Made by a program: the position numbers and the translations under genes. The notes under the pieces are model-generated. The model made no database searches. It was not told the DNA's origin and saw nothing but the letters and a program-made list of their open reading frames with translations. A DNA stretch of 64,000 nucleotides from Antitrichia curtipendula (Eukaryota; Streptophyta; Bryopsida; Hypnales; Leucodontaceae), in contig OX579637.1 in assembly GCA_951230915.1 (NCBI GenBank), forward strand, positions 19,406,001 to 19,470,000, in the 5' to 3' direction. Below are positions 45,651 through 56,219 of this stretch, in pieces (the stretch's first letter is position 1; the number at the start of each line of letters is the position of its first letter).

Positions 45651-46050
45651 ATGAAAGACTAGATAGAATTCTTAGACATGTACTTCAGTAAGTATGAGGT
45701 TCAATGTTCTAAAGACACCCATGGGTAGAACAAAATGCTCATCGAAGGAGAGTTTTAGGAATTCAAGAATCTCGACAAAGTTGAAGCTTGGAGTTTACAT
45801 ATGGTCCCATTTATGAATCTGATTTGCTTTACATACAAGTACAGAAACTCGCAAGCATTCATTAATTTTGTCGTTTGAAGAGAAAGTAAAGGACGTGGAA
45901 GTGGATGCCCATCCTATAGTCAAAGTAAAGTGTATAACAACAAAACTTGGGATCGCAAATATAGAGCAATACCACTTTAGCATCTGCATCGACTCCCTCT
46001 TCATTCCATTTACCATCACCCAATTCCTTAAGAGTTTAGAACCCTATGAG
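45651..46050 (+). pseudogene. Element C ORF1 exon 1, N-terminal piece
   Basis: ATG 45651 starts MKD-stop-IEFLDMYFSKYEV, aligned residue for residue with MEDQISDLEVYLKRFQI of element A; the stop is TAG where A has CAG (Gln). It continues MLIEGEF-stop-EFKNLDKVEAWSLHMVP, then after a frameshift near 45870 KVKDVEVDAHPIVKVKCITTK...YHFSICID...QFLKSL, matching A up to about residue 130. Similarity stops near 46045, where a 3.4-kb insertion begins, and resumes at 49441. Confidence 0.7.
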
Positions 46051-48110
46051 CTCCCCTTTCGTCACTTGGGACTCATAGTTTTGTTTTTTTCAAACTTCGC
46101 AGTTTAACTCATAATTATACACAAAATCTCCTAAAAAAAGTGTAAAACCAAATCGGGTATGTCACATACCAATCTAGTATTTGGTCTATAATAGAGTATT
46201 TCTTCTAGAATTATCCTAAATTCCACTTGTACATAGGTTAGATCCACGGAATTAGTGGAAATTGCTAGGTGTGAGGGTTTTTACCTGAAATAGCCTAAAT
46301 CCACGTGGCACACAATTGTAGTAGCTAAATTGGTTTGAAGAAAGTTCATAGAGGTCCCTAGACAAGTGCCCATAGATAGATTTCAATTCCTCCATTCTAA
46401 CGGCAAAACAATAAAATCCCAATTGTTTGCTTGTAGATATCGCTTCCTCAAGATGGATCAGCATTGGATTGTGATCTTGGTTTGAAAACATGTCAGGAGG
46501 TCAAAAGCGAAATCCATTTGCCAAGATTCCCCCGCATGTGAAAGATTCTATGATTGCCAATAAATACAAGGAGCTAGGTACTTGCCCTCCTTGACAAAAA
46601 TGTGCCAGTAAGACATGAGCTGACACATCTCTTGGATTGCAGAGATATCCCTTCCAAATGGTCAACTGCCTAAAAGCCTAATGGAAAATTCCTGGTAATT
46701 ATCATGGGTGCAGTAAAATCTCACTAAAAATTAGTGTAGAGTTTCTTATGCTAATAATCGCCTCAACAAGTTTCGTAACATTTTGATAGTAGCAAGTACC
46801 CAAATCGGCCAGATTCCTTGGGAATTAATCACATGGCGGGGTCCCTACGACGTTGACCAGCATTCCGGGGGCATGCGACAGGAAAATAAAGCCAACAAGG
46901 AGTCTTTTCCTACTCTTTTATACCTAGTAGAGCCCCTAAGCTAGTTGCTTTTCTCAAAATAAGAGACCACCAAGTGTTAGAAATTTACTTCAACTTCGTT
47001 TTTAATCTAGACTAGTTTTCGATGAGTTTTAGGTCTCGGTGTAGATGTAGAGGGGTCGTGATCTACACACAGTGATCTGGACCCAATAGCGCAATTCATT
47101 TGACATTTGGAGTTGATCTCCAAAAGTTAGGATGTTGGTCTAGCATAGATGGTAGATAGTTAAACTTTAGGGATTAGGGTGAAAATCTTTGAAGATGAGG
47201 ATGAGGATGAAAATCCAAGTTTATAAGGTTACTAGTAGGAATTAAGGGGGGGAGTGGGCCCTTGGAAACCTATATAAGGGCCCCACTTTCCTCTCTAAAA
47301 TCACCCCTTAGGTTCATTTTGAACCGTCTTGTTTCTATTGGATTCATTTATTTGAATTTTTCGCCATTTTCCAGCCATGTTACCAACTTGTGGTGTTTTT
47401 GGAGTATTTAAGGCTCCTTTTGTTGCTCTTTCTTGAGCCTTGAAGGACTTTGGGGTCCCTTCAAGTCTTATTTCATGTTCTTGAGTATTACACATTCATT
47501 TGATGTTTTTGTCCTAATTCTTGTTGTTGTTGTTTCTTTGGAGTTGTTTTCTTTGTTGTTTTTCTTCAATCTTTGAAGAACCTTGTAGTTGTTACTAATT
47601 CTAAAGAATCCTTCCCTTATGATTGGGGATGCAGCTTATGGAGGGCCTTTAGTTATTGGTTCACTTTATTATAGTTCATACTAACCTTCTAATAGCTTGT
47701 CGTGTTGTACTAACACTTTGTTTGAACACTTGGTTGGATGATATATGTTTAGATTAACACATTATTCATCTTTTCTTATAGTTTGCTAATTAGTTTTTGT
47801 CACATATAGTGAAGCCTTGGGAAAATTGTTATAGAAATTCTCTCGTGTTTAAAAACATGGTGAAGCTTTGAACCCCATTTTGTATTATTTTTTTTGTTAT
47901 TAAACCGTTTGGCTTTATTAGTGGAAGTTTGGCCAAGTTGGCTACTTCTTTGTGTTAATGTTTATTAGGACCAAAGTCAAATCTTAAGTCAAACCACCTA
48001 GATGAAGAGTCAAGTCAAATGTTAATATACAATCCTATATTACACACTTTGAGGATTCCATAAACATAAAATACTTAAAAAACGGAGTCAAAATGAGTGA
48101 ATTATGAGCC

Positions 48111-48150
48111 GATGAAGTTTTTAAGCACTTATTAATGGTTAAACTTCATC
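48111..48150. repeat. 40-bp inverted repeat, copy 1
   Basis: GATGAAGTTT and its reverse complement AAACTTCATC flank a 20-bp loop. A second 40-bp copy with the same arms lies at 49047-49086, and both are followed by a similar phrase (ATGCATAACTTCT against GGATGTAACTTTT), so they are two diverged copies of a longer repeat 936 bp apart. Confidence 0.75.
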
Positions 48151-49046
48151 CATGCATAACTTCTACTAGGAAGGTCCAATTTGCAAGTGCCTTATCAATT
48201 TGGAAAGCTGATTTCAGCCTCTACAAGAATATAAAAAAATGGTAACTTGTCAAAAGTCAGACCAAGAGCTAGAATACAAAAAAGTAGAATTAGGGAGAAG
48301 GAATTTAGCAATTAGAAGAAGAAATTAGAGGATAGAAACATCAATTAGCATCAAAGAGGTAGAAGGGAAGAGGGAGAATAGAAGGAACACCTCCACGCAT
48401 CACACCTACAAACAAGCACTCTAAGCTCTCTCACCAAAAAAAACAAAAACAACAAGAATGGGAGGAGATTAGAGGAAAAATGATGAAGTAGGAGAAGAAA
48501 GGAGGAAGACAATAAATATTAGCCTAAGCCGTAGAATTAAGTAAACCTAAAGGAAAATCTAGGAAATTTGTGGTGACCATTAGAAGGAAGATTAATATGT
48601 CGAAAAGAAGAGCTACGTAAGAGGTAGTTGGAGGACCATTAAAACATGACGTAAAAGACTAGTGGGGAAGGAAGAAGGAAAGAGAAGGGAATGAAAACCA
48701 ACTGGCCCCGTTCACACCCCTAAACCCCCTCTTTTTTTGCATAAGTCCATTTAAGTTAGACGCTAAAACCTAGAGCTAGAGTAGACAAGAAAGGAAGTTA
48801 GGTTAGAATTGAATGTAGAATGTTGTAGTACAAGTCTATAGGATTCTGAAAAGTTAGCATTCATCAAAGTTGGAGTTAGAACAAAGAAGTTACATTCAGA
48901 TGAAGTCTCGCATGCAATTTAGATGAAATATACCTAGACTCATCCAAAGGGGATGAAATCAGGAATTTGGATTGGTTAAAAAAAACCTAAGAAGTAAAAA
49001 TGAAACTTAGAAGTAAATTAGAAAGAGAAATCAGTAGTAATTAGTG

Positions 49047-49086
49047 GATGAAGTTTTAAACATCGATTAGCGATCAAAACTTCATC
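49047..49086. repeat. 40-bp inverted repeat, copy 2
   Basis: GATGAAGTTTT and AAAACTTCATC as 11-bp arms with an 18-bp loop (11+18+11 = 40). Compared with copy 1 at 48111 the loop differs, but arm sequence and total length are conserved. Confidence 0.75.
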
Positions 49087-49440
49087 TGGATGTAACTTTT
49101 GAAAGGAGTGTTGTATTTGGGTAAATTTTAGGTTTTTAGAAATGCCATGAAGTGCTCTGTGACTTAGGGTTTCAAAATTTGGACTATTCTTGCATATACA
49201 TCAAACCATTTGCGACCTCAGTTGCCAATTACCCGTGGTTAAATCTCCATTGGGATTCCAACCCTAGGGGCCAATCATACGAGGTTTCAATGATTAGGCA
49301 TTAGTAAAAAAGATCCATTGCTTGGAAAGCATCATAAATTTACGATTAGACACCCGCTAGGATAGAGATGATTTTGTAGGATCCTAGAACCTGGTTGTGT
49401 ACATCTATTTACCAGGGGTGGATAAATAAACGCCCACAAA

Positions 49441-50420
49441 TCCACGCCATATAGAGAAAACATAAAAGAATTCAAGAAAAAGATTGACAACGGGGATTAT
49501 ATTAATGCAGATGGGTCGCCTCTGAACGGCAAAAAGCTTACTCTTAAGATATGGTCCCTTTTGAATGACATGAAGAAGATTTAGAAGACCATTAACAAGC
49601 CCAGGTTGGTCACAATTGACCTTGTCATTGCAGGAGCTAGTAAGAGTTCAAGCGGAATAACAACACAAGCTTCCGATGCTAATCAAGGAAAATACAAATC
49701 ACAAGTGCAAGAGAATACTACAACACGAAAGAGTGGAAGGAAATTTGCTGCCTTTCCATCTAAAAAGAACCCTGTGAATAAGTCATCGTAACAGACTGCT
49801 GTAGTTGAGGGAAGTATTGTGGAGGAAATGGATAATGTTCCTCACTCTAGAGCAATTGACAGGAATATTGACTACAAGCTAGTTAGTGAAGCTTACAAGC
49901 ACTTTTGGACCAGTTGCAAAGACAACTATGTACTGAAGGTGGATGAGAATAAGGAGATAGACATCAATCAACTTAGCCCAACCCCATCCACATATAACGT
50001 TTGCTCTAAGGAAAACATAATTGTGGAGGACATGGTTAACTTCTTGGCCAACATTCCAGACAAAAGCACAAAACAAATGTTGTGCGTCATGTTAGTGGGT
50101 CACATAGAAAAGCTGAAGAAATGGGAAGAAATTAAGAAGGGCGAGTTTTACATCATAAACAGCCAACATAGTGTAGAGGCTAGCATGTTCATGATGGATT
50201 AAGCACATGGAGTTCACGAGGACATCAAGAAATATTCTTGAAAGTGGAATTGCTTCATTAAATGGTCTAATGACGCCCAAAAACTACGTAACATCTTGGT
50301 GTATTATAATCATACTAATCACTTTGTAGTAGTACAACCTTCTTGGGCAACAAACATCCTCGACGCATGAACAATGTGGAGGCAATGGGTTGCCCAGAAA
50401 ATCCAACAAAGGCATCATAC
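49441..50420 (+). pseudogene. Element C ORF1 exon 1, remaining piece with ParB-like motif
   Basis: From 49441 the frame reads STPYRENIKEFKKKIDNGDYINADGSPL, matching NTDYQELQKDIEQHIKENRWKAQ of element A. It passes a TAG near 49582, TAA 49789-49791 and TAA 50200-50202, then TGA codons after 50230. The ParB-like motif is FYIINSQHSVEASMFM (Gly of NGQH changed to Ser), followed by WNCFIKWSNDAQKL and YYNHTNHFVVVQPSWATNILD. A frame change near 50370 gives NPTKASYI, which corresponds to DATNASLF at the end of A's exon 1. Non-functional. Confidence 0.65.
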
Positions 50421-50625
50421 ATTGGTATTGTAAATATCACAAGGCACATAGTGCAAAACACACATAATGCAAAGAAATTTCATGTACGTGAATCAACTCG
50501 ATTTGAGCTAAAGTAATGTTGCAATCATTTTTGTGATTGCTCTTGTATGTTTTTAAAGTACAAATCAACTCAACTTGAGCTAATACAATGTTCTTCATGA
50601 TCCTGAAAATGATTGTATATGTCAA
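50421..50625 (+). other. ORF1 intron 1 of element C, with two palindromes and a damaged acceptor
   Basis: Position equals intron 1 of A and B. C-type sites lie at 50492-50512 (arms ATCAACTCG and TGAGCTAAA) and 50564-50584 (ATCAACTCA and TGAGCTAAT), both with the same A-for-G change in the left arm. Alignment puts the acceptor at 50623-50625, which now reads CAA instead of CAG. The distance from there to the ATG at 50659 is 33 bp, exactly as in element A. Confidence 0.65.
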
Positions 50626-51960
50626 GAACTCAAAAAGGCTATGTATATTTGATTCTCAATGATTGACGTCAACAAGAGCCTAAAAATGACAAGGAATAAA
50701 GACAGGGAGGAGAAACAAAAGCTAAAGAATGAGCTAAAGTTGATCACAACACCAGATGATGATTATAAGCTTTGGACTGATGTCATCACCAATGCTGCGC
50801 ATGGAGAGCTCATTAATCCGGACACCAACAAGAAGTTTAACACGAGGGAGGGCTGAAATCCAGAGAATTGCTTGCTGATGCAGGAGTTTTTTAAGTTCCT
50901 CGGAAACAAATATTATGATGAACTGAAGAAACTTGCCAAGTATATTTTGAACCAAACAGATGGGAAGCATACACATTCGTACCCGAAGGTGAAAATCAAA
51001 GCAATCTCTTTGGTTCTTGATAAATGCTACAAAGGAATGGATAGAGCGGCGAAAGCGCAAACACCTCATGAAGAAAGAGCTCCACAAGATAGACCCTAGC
51101 TTGAATCTCATAAACACAGTCAATAAGGTCACAGTTGAGAATTAGAAATGATTCAAGGAACATTGGTGCATTATAAAGGCCACAATGGACGTCTCTTTTG
51201 ACAGACTAGAGGAATTATACTTTTCTCAGGCCAAGCAAGTGCGGTCCAAGGACAAGACTTGCAACAACCTCTCTCCATAGGCGTTTGAATTTTTCAAAGT
51301 ATTCCTAGAGCACAAGAAGAGTTTCGTGAAGCCCATGGCGACTGGATACTATCATACGTACATCATTGTGCCTAATACTCACTCGAATTAGATAGTGTAA
51401 TTGTTCATTGTAGGTACCATAAGGAGAATGATGTTTGGTGTTTTAGACTTCTGGAATTTGCCCAAGATTGAAAAGAAAGAAAAATTCAACCCTTTTTTTG
51501 TTGAAGTAATGACTTACTTACAAAAGGTAAGGAAACCATCATTTCAGGAAGTTCCTTCCTGGCTATTCATTTGTGGCGACAAGAAGGAACAAGCTCAAGT
51601 CCTCCACTTCGTGGAGTTACACGAAATCTTGAGCACATACAACATTGATTACGCCCTTTATATTGAGGGCAAGAATGATCGCTTAGGCAATCAGTCGACA
51701 TCAAAGGTGTCAAAGAAGGTGTTGCTAATGTTTCTCCAAAGCACCAACAAGGTGAATCAAGTGGACATTCCTGAGGTGTTTGAGTGCCTAGATACTACGA
51801 GGTACGTGAAGGCCCACGCCTACAATGAGCTGGAGTATCGGATTTGCTATACCGAACTACATATAGAATTCTACTTGTGGCTCATCAAAAAGTTCTATAC
51901 TCTGAGCCAATGCATATTCTCTGGATTTGCGGGGGGGCAAGCTAACTTGTGCTGCAATGG
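50626..51960 (+). pseudogene. Element C ORF1 exon 2: middle part and methyltransferase-like motif
   Basis: Starts LKKAMYI-stop-FSMIDVNKSL, in register with FKNAIKLRFAMIDIKKN of element A (stop TGA where A has CTC/AGG-type codons). It continues NELKLITTPDDDYKLWTDVI, NTREG-stop (TGA for Trp), EFFKFLGN, then after a frameshift near 51030 WIERRKRK. The segment 51401-51982 is open and contains SWLFICGDKKEQAQVLHFVE and ICYTELHIEFYLWLIKKF...FSGFAGGQANLCC. The last shows the FAGG variant of the motif-I-like stretch, the closest of the three to a SAM-binding glycine motif. Probably dead because of several stops. Confidence 0.65.
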
Positions 51961-52075
51961 TGGGAACTTCATTGCACATTAGCTTGGATTGAGCTCATGG
52001 GCCTGTGTAGTTGCATGTCCTCGGTTGCAAGTTGCCTCATCTTCAAGTTGTTGGCTTATCCATAGATGTTGTATG

Positions 52076-52096
52076 TTTAGTTCGAGTCAAGTTAAA
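52076..52096 (+). promoter_or_regulatory. Palindrome in ORF1 intron 2 of element C, with A-like arms
   Basis: Left arm TTTAGTTCG, centre AGT, right arm CAAGTTAAA. It lies in the intron that ends with CAG at 52127-52129. The outer arms resemble the A-type site (TTTAACTCG / CGAGTTAAA) more than the C type, which makes it an intermediate or a chance variant. Confidence 0.6.
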
Positions 52097-52129
52097 ATGT
52101 TGATACTTTATTTTTCTCCGCCTCCGCAG

Positions 52130-52236
52130 ATGAGTTGTGTGGACGTGTACGCGACGGGTCCTACAGAATTTGCCAACTAGTGGCAGAAAATTTGTTCTAA
52201 GGCAATGACACTTGACAAGTGTGATTTTTTGGAAGG
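52130..52236 (+). pseudogene. Element C ORF1 exon 3, first piece
   Basis: After acceptor CAG (52127-52129) the frame reads MSCVDVYATGPTEFAN-stop-WQKICSKAMTLDKCDFLE, aligned with MLSLDHFVVGDSAKKATFLSLCVESENMDKDDFLD of element A. It is cut at about 52237, where the CCGGA-type element begins; the exon resumes near 56220. Confidence 0.65.
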
Positions 52237-55200
52237 TAGGTATCTAGTGAGGAGATCAAGCATAGGACCAGATTTGTAGGCAAGTCCTTCATCCTCAAAA
52301 CGATAGTTGAGGGCAAGCCAGGAATCCCTGTCGTAGCACAAAGAAGCACAAATCCTACCTTTAGGTGTTTTAAACGACAAAACACCCAAGATGACCGGTG
52401 TATCGTTCCCAAAGGACTTTAACTCGTAGTTTCCTCAAAATTACCGGAATGGAATCCGGAACAACAAACCAAGACAAAGAGGATCCGGAACGGAAACCCG
52501 GAAACACCCTCTTTGACACCCGTACTCCAAAATACTGTATCTTCTGTTTCATACCACTTCACTAGACATGGAGGAGTGTCATAATCCTGTGCCTCTCCTT
52601 GTCTATAGTAACCATTTATTTCCCCGGGACGCGGATGCGGAACCGGAAGGAGTGTCCAAACCTTGTTCCGAATCCGAATCCTGGACCTAGTAACCAGTAA
52701 CCAATGTAGAAGTTTAACCTCTGGTTCAGAGGGATCCGCAATTATACTTAAGGAAGGATGCGTAAATCCTACCCTCCTTCGTGTTTAGAGTAGATGGAGT
52801 GCCACTAAAAGAGAAATAACAATAAAACCACAAGAAAACGGAATGCAAATTCTTCCTCACAACTGATCCGGGAGATTATTCCAGACTAGCAGGTCACTCA
52901 GGAAACCCCTACAATCCCCACCTTACTACAATGACGAACCTATCCGGACAAGATCCCAAGAGTCAGACCTGGTACTTCGATAACTAGGGGATCCCAACTG
53001 TCTTCATGTTCCTCTCTTCCAAATTCAGCAGAACCTCTCAGACGTCAGCCAGCGTACCTCTTCCACTCCCGGAAGATTCACCTAACCTAAAAATGGCTAT
53101 CCTGCTCAAAAAACACTTCAAGAAACTTCAACATCTAAAATTCCCGCCTACTACACAAAGATTTATCAACCAAGTCCTAATACTCCTAAAAACAGATCCA
53201 GACAGAATTCGGGGGTAATTCCTCCTCTCAAGTTTCCCCCACCAAGCCAATTGAACTAGCCGTGGTCAAAGCACCGCCTAACCCCTCACACAAGACCAAG
53301 ACTTTTCAGACCAGTACTCAATGGAGTTGAAATCCAAGCTCTCTTTGCAAGATAGAATATGAAAAACAAGATTATGAAACTGCTCGGAGTTGGAACTAAC
53401 TCCCAACCCCTAAATACCAAACTAAAAGGAAACCCTAAAGGTCCCCAGAAATCCCAAAACAGGATCAGAGAATGACACGCATTATTCCCTATCCACTAAC
53501 CGTTGACTTTCCTATCATCCTCCCCTTTCTGCAAAAAGTGGATCTCAGATCCGAAATTCCCGGAAAAGAGGAAGTCCAAGTGCATCCTCTTAGAAAGCAC
53601 CTCACAAGTAGCTTTCTACCTACTTCCAACTCTGGTTTTCATCTAATTTCCTAAAATCCTTCCTAAATAACTTCCTTCCTACTTCCTAAGCCGCTTCCTA
53701 TCTACTTCCTAAGCTGTTTAGGAGAAGGTTCCTCATACTTGGCGGATCCCTTCCTAGGCGGCTGTACTCTACTTGCTGACGCCTTTCCACCAGTTGTCGT
53801 TTTCCTCTTGGACGGCTTCTGGGCCTTCCCCTTGAAACTCGCTGGAGAGATTGGTAATGGCTCGGATTCCTCTTCGGATCTGGATTCCGGATGAGACTCT
53901 GATCCGGAATCGGATCGCGACTGGCCTTCCTCTTTCTTGGAATTACTCGGAGTCTCATCTTCCTCCGAATGGTGACTCTCTGAAGACACCTCCCTCGCCC
54001 TCTTTGGCGTAATCTTCCTCTTTGTTGTGCTGGGGGTATGAGAAGAGGGTTTAGAACCCTTACCCTTCGGTGTTTCTAAGTCGGATTCCGACTTCCGGGT
54101 GCCTTCCTTCAATCCGGATTCGTGTGCAGATCCTTCCCTCGCCTCTGTCTTGGCCTTAGAGGAATCCTTCGCTGGTGTCTTCTTCTCCACTTCTCTTTCC
54201 TTTGGAGGAGACATGATCTGAGTTGGCCGTATCGGCGTCGTCTCCTTCCTCGTTTCCACCCTTGTCTTCTTCTCTGAACCCAGAAGGTATCCGGCCTGTT
54301 GAAGGGCTTCGCGGATCTCGTACATAAACTTTTTGACTGCCTTCGAGTACTCCGCCAAAACCATGACTGCCTTGGCTGCTGCTTCCGTACCAGCCTTGTG
54401 GATTTCCTCATCATAAAGCCGAGCTTTGTTTAACACATCCTCGGAATGGGATACAAAACTCCGTACCCTCTTTAGGGTCTCATCAAACTCAGCTGACAGT
54501 TCTCTCGCTTCCTTACTCTTTTCCAAACTCTTTTCTAACTGCCGGTGAAGATCCTCATTCCTCTCAGTCAGCTCCTTCACTTGAGTTTCCCACTTCTGGG
54601 CATCACTATCCCAGATCAGACCCTCTACTTTCTCTACTAGCTCAGACACCTTGATCCCACCAAGCAGTCCACATACCTTTCTCACTGCGCCTCTCTCCGT
54701 GTCTAGCTCTTCCCGGATCACCTCTAGATCCAAAATAACCCTCCCTAGTGGATCCTCTCTCTGGACTTCCGAATCCGGAGTGTTCATTCTATCCCTCTGG
54801 GGTCCTTTCTCCTTAAAAGAGGCTGGGATCCGCTCTGACATTGTCTTCCGTTCGGAAGACCCTTTCTTCCTCTCGGATGAACCCCTCCCGGATTCCTCAT
54901 CCGGTCCTCTCTTCTTCTCTCTTTCCTCACTCTCTCGGGGTGGGGTTATGTTCAGTTTTACCAAGGTTGCTGCTGCCTTGTAAACCGTCCTCTCAGAGTT
55001 CCTTAGCGTACCTAGGTAATCATACAAGTGGAAGAAGAAAGGCCCAATTGGGGTTGCCTTCGTGTTCCCTAAAGAAATGACCATCTTCCCGACCAGGTCT
55101 TTCACTATTCCTGCCCAGAAGATTTTCCTCTCTCCACTCAACGCTCCAAAGATTGTATTAGCCCAAGTGACTGTGATCCGGTTTGGACGCTCCGGATACA

Positions 55201-56219
55201 GAATCGGGACTACAAACTCCAGCATCCTCCTTTCTCTCCCTATCTTACAATCAGCTACTGCGTAGCCGTCCTTAGCATGGGGAGGATTAGAAAATTTACC
55301 TTCCGCGAACTTGTCCGTCCGCGAAGCCATCCCTTCTCCCGGACGCGGAAAGTCATACACCTTCTTCCACGTCTCAATCGTCCACTTTCCGGGCAGAGCA
55401 CGATTTGTCTTCACCCACTCGTTGGACTGTCCGCTCAGCAACTCCTGGATCATCTCCTCACTCTTCAAACTCCAAGGGCGACTAAGAAACCCCGCTACTC
55501 CGATTTGACTGAGATCCTCCTCCAACTGTTTCCTCTCTCTCTCATCCTTCGGAATGGCTGGAAAGATGTTCTTGATCTTCAGCGCTCCAGAACCACTGCC
55601 TTCCGCCTTCACCATCTTTCCCTCAGATATCTGTCTCCCACTACAAACCTCGCACAGTCCCTCAAAACTACAGGCGATTGGATCCTTCCTCTCTACCGGA
55701 TCCGGAAACTCTGAACTTGCTTTCCTCTCACACCTTGGCAATTCCAAACAACTCCAAGCGCTCGAGGGGTGCTGCAAACATCAGAACGAGAAAGGAGAGT
55801 GGAAGTCCTAACCCCTGGGGCATCTTCCTCTACTTCGTTCCTAACCGTTTAGGTTTCCCGTTTCCGCCGTAATCTTGGGAGGATCTGACCGTTGAACGGT
55901 CATACCTAATTTCCGGTAGAGCCGTTGGATTCAAGAAATGCTCTACTGGCTTCCGGTAGATCCCGCAGCCTCTTCCGGTACGTGTCTGCATCCTATCTCC
56001 TCATTTCGAGATATTCCCGAGTACTGATCCGAATCCTCTTCCGGTTCCGGTTCCCGATAAAAACAGGAAGTCTTAACTTCTTGTTAACATGATTATCTCT
56101 CTACTACTATACCTATTGAACGGGAATGTTAATCTTGATAAGATTCCTGGTTTACACCTTTACAAACCCAAAAAAATGTACCAATACTAATTCATTCCCC
56201 CATCTTTCTAGGTATTTAG
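52237..56219 (-). mobile_element. CCGGA-type element, copy 2, inserted in element C
   Basis: The insertion splits ORF1 exon 3 of element C. TAGGTATCTAG at 52237-52247 and TAGGTATTTAG at 56209-56219 look like a target duplication with one mismatch; if so the insert is about 3.96 kb. The same string could instead belong to the element ends. Its gene is on the minus strand. TCCGGA/CCGGA/TTCCGG motifs are dense on both sides of the gene (52440-52700, 55880-56060), as in copy 1. No LTRs were recognised, so class is uncertain (possibly a non-autonomous retroelement with a gag-like protein). Confidence 0.6.
53702..55615 (-). CDS. CCGGA-type element protein, copy 2 (intact ORF)
   Basis: The frame is open from 55777 to 53702 (691 codons). 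I prefer the Met at 55615 (637 aa, MVKAEGSGSGALKIKN), because similarity to copy 1 (18558) begins there. The N-terminal third carries ERKQLEEDLSQIGVAGFLSRPW, ERRMLEFVVPILYPERPNRITV, ANTIFGALSGERKIFWAGIVKDLV and TPIGPFFFHLYDYL, which recall the 'putative plant transposon protein' domain. Then come a charged region, a coiled coil (about residues 340-470, e.g. KELTERNEDLHRQLEKSLEKSKEA) and a long Ser/Lys/Glu-rich tail ending in basic KPSKRKTTTGGK. No protease, reverse transcriptase or transposase motif is present. It is the longest uninterrupted ORF of the window and clearly younger than its host element. Confidence 0.7.
   Translation of the reverse strand: MVKAEGSGSGALKIKNIFPAIPKDERERKQLEEDLSQIGVAGFLSRPWSLKSEEMIQELLSGQSNEWVKTNRALPGKWTIETWKKVYDFPRPGEGMASRTDKFAEGKFSNPPHAKDGYAVADCKIGRERRMLEFVVPILYPERPNRITVTWANTIFGALSGERKIFWAGIVKDLVGKMVISLGNTKATPIGPFFFHLYDYLGTLRNSERTVYKAAATLVKLNITPPRESEEREKKRGPDEESGRGSSERKKGSSERKTMSERIPASFKEKGPQRDRMNTPDSEVQREDPLGRVILDLEVIREELDTERGAVRKVCGLLGGIKVSELVEKVEGLIWDSDAQKWETQVKELTERNEDLHRQLEKSLEKSKEARELSAEFDETLKRVRSFVSHSEDVLNKARLYDEEIHKAGTEAAAKAVMVLAEYSKAVKKFMYEIREALQQAGYLLGSEKKTRVETRKETTPIRPTQIMSPPKEREVEKKTPAKDSSKAKTEAREGSAHESGLKEGTRKSESDLETPKGKGSKPSSHTPSTTKRKITPKRAREVSSESHHSEEDETPSNSKKEEGQSRSDSGSESHPESRSEEESEPLPISPASFKGKAQKPSKRKTTTGGKASASRVQPPRKGSAKYEEPSPKQLRK

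Larger units (their letters stand above)
46050..49440. other. Insertion of about 3.4 kb interrupting element C exon 1
   Basis: ORF1 similarity breaks near 46045 (KSLEPYE) and resumes at 49441 (STPYRENIKEF), so the DNA between was inserted. It has no recognisable coding sequence. It holds a TATA-like TATATAAGGG at 47271, a G+C-rich island at about 46825-46880 (GGCGGGGTCCCTACGACG) and two 40-bp inverted repeats. This may be a non-autonomous LTR-type or other element, but I could not find matching ends or a clean target duplication. Confidence 0.5.
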
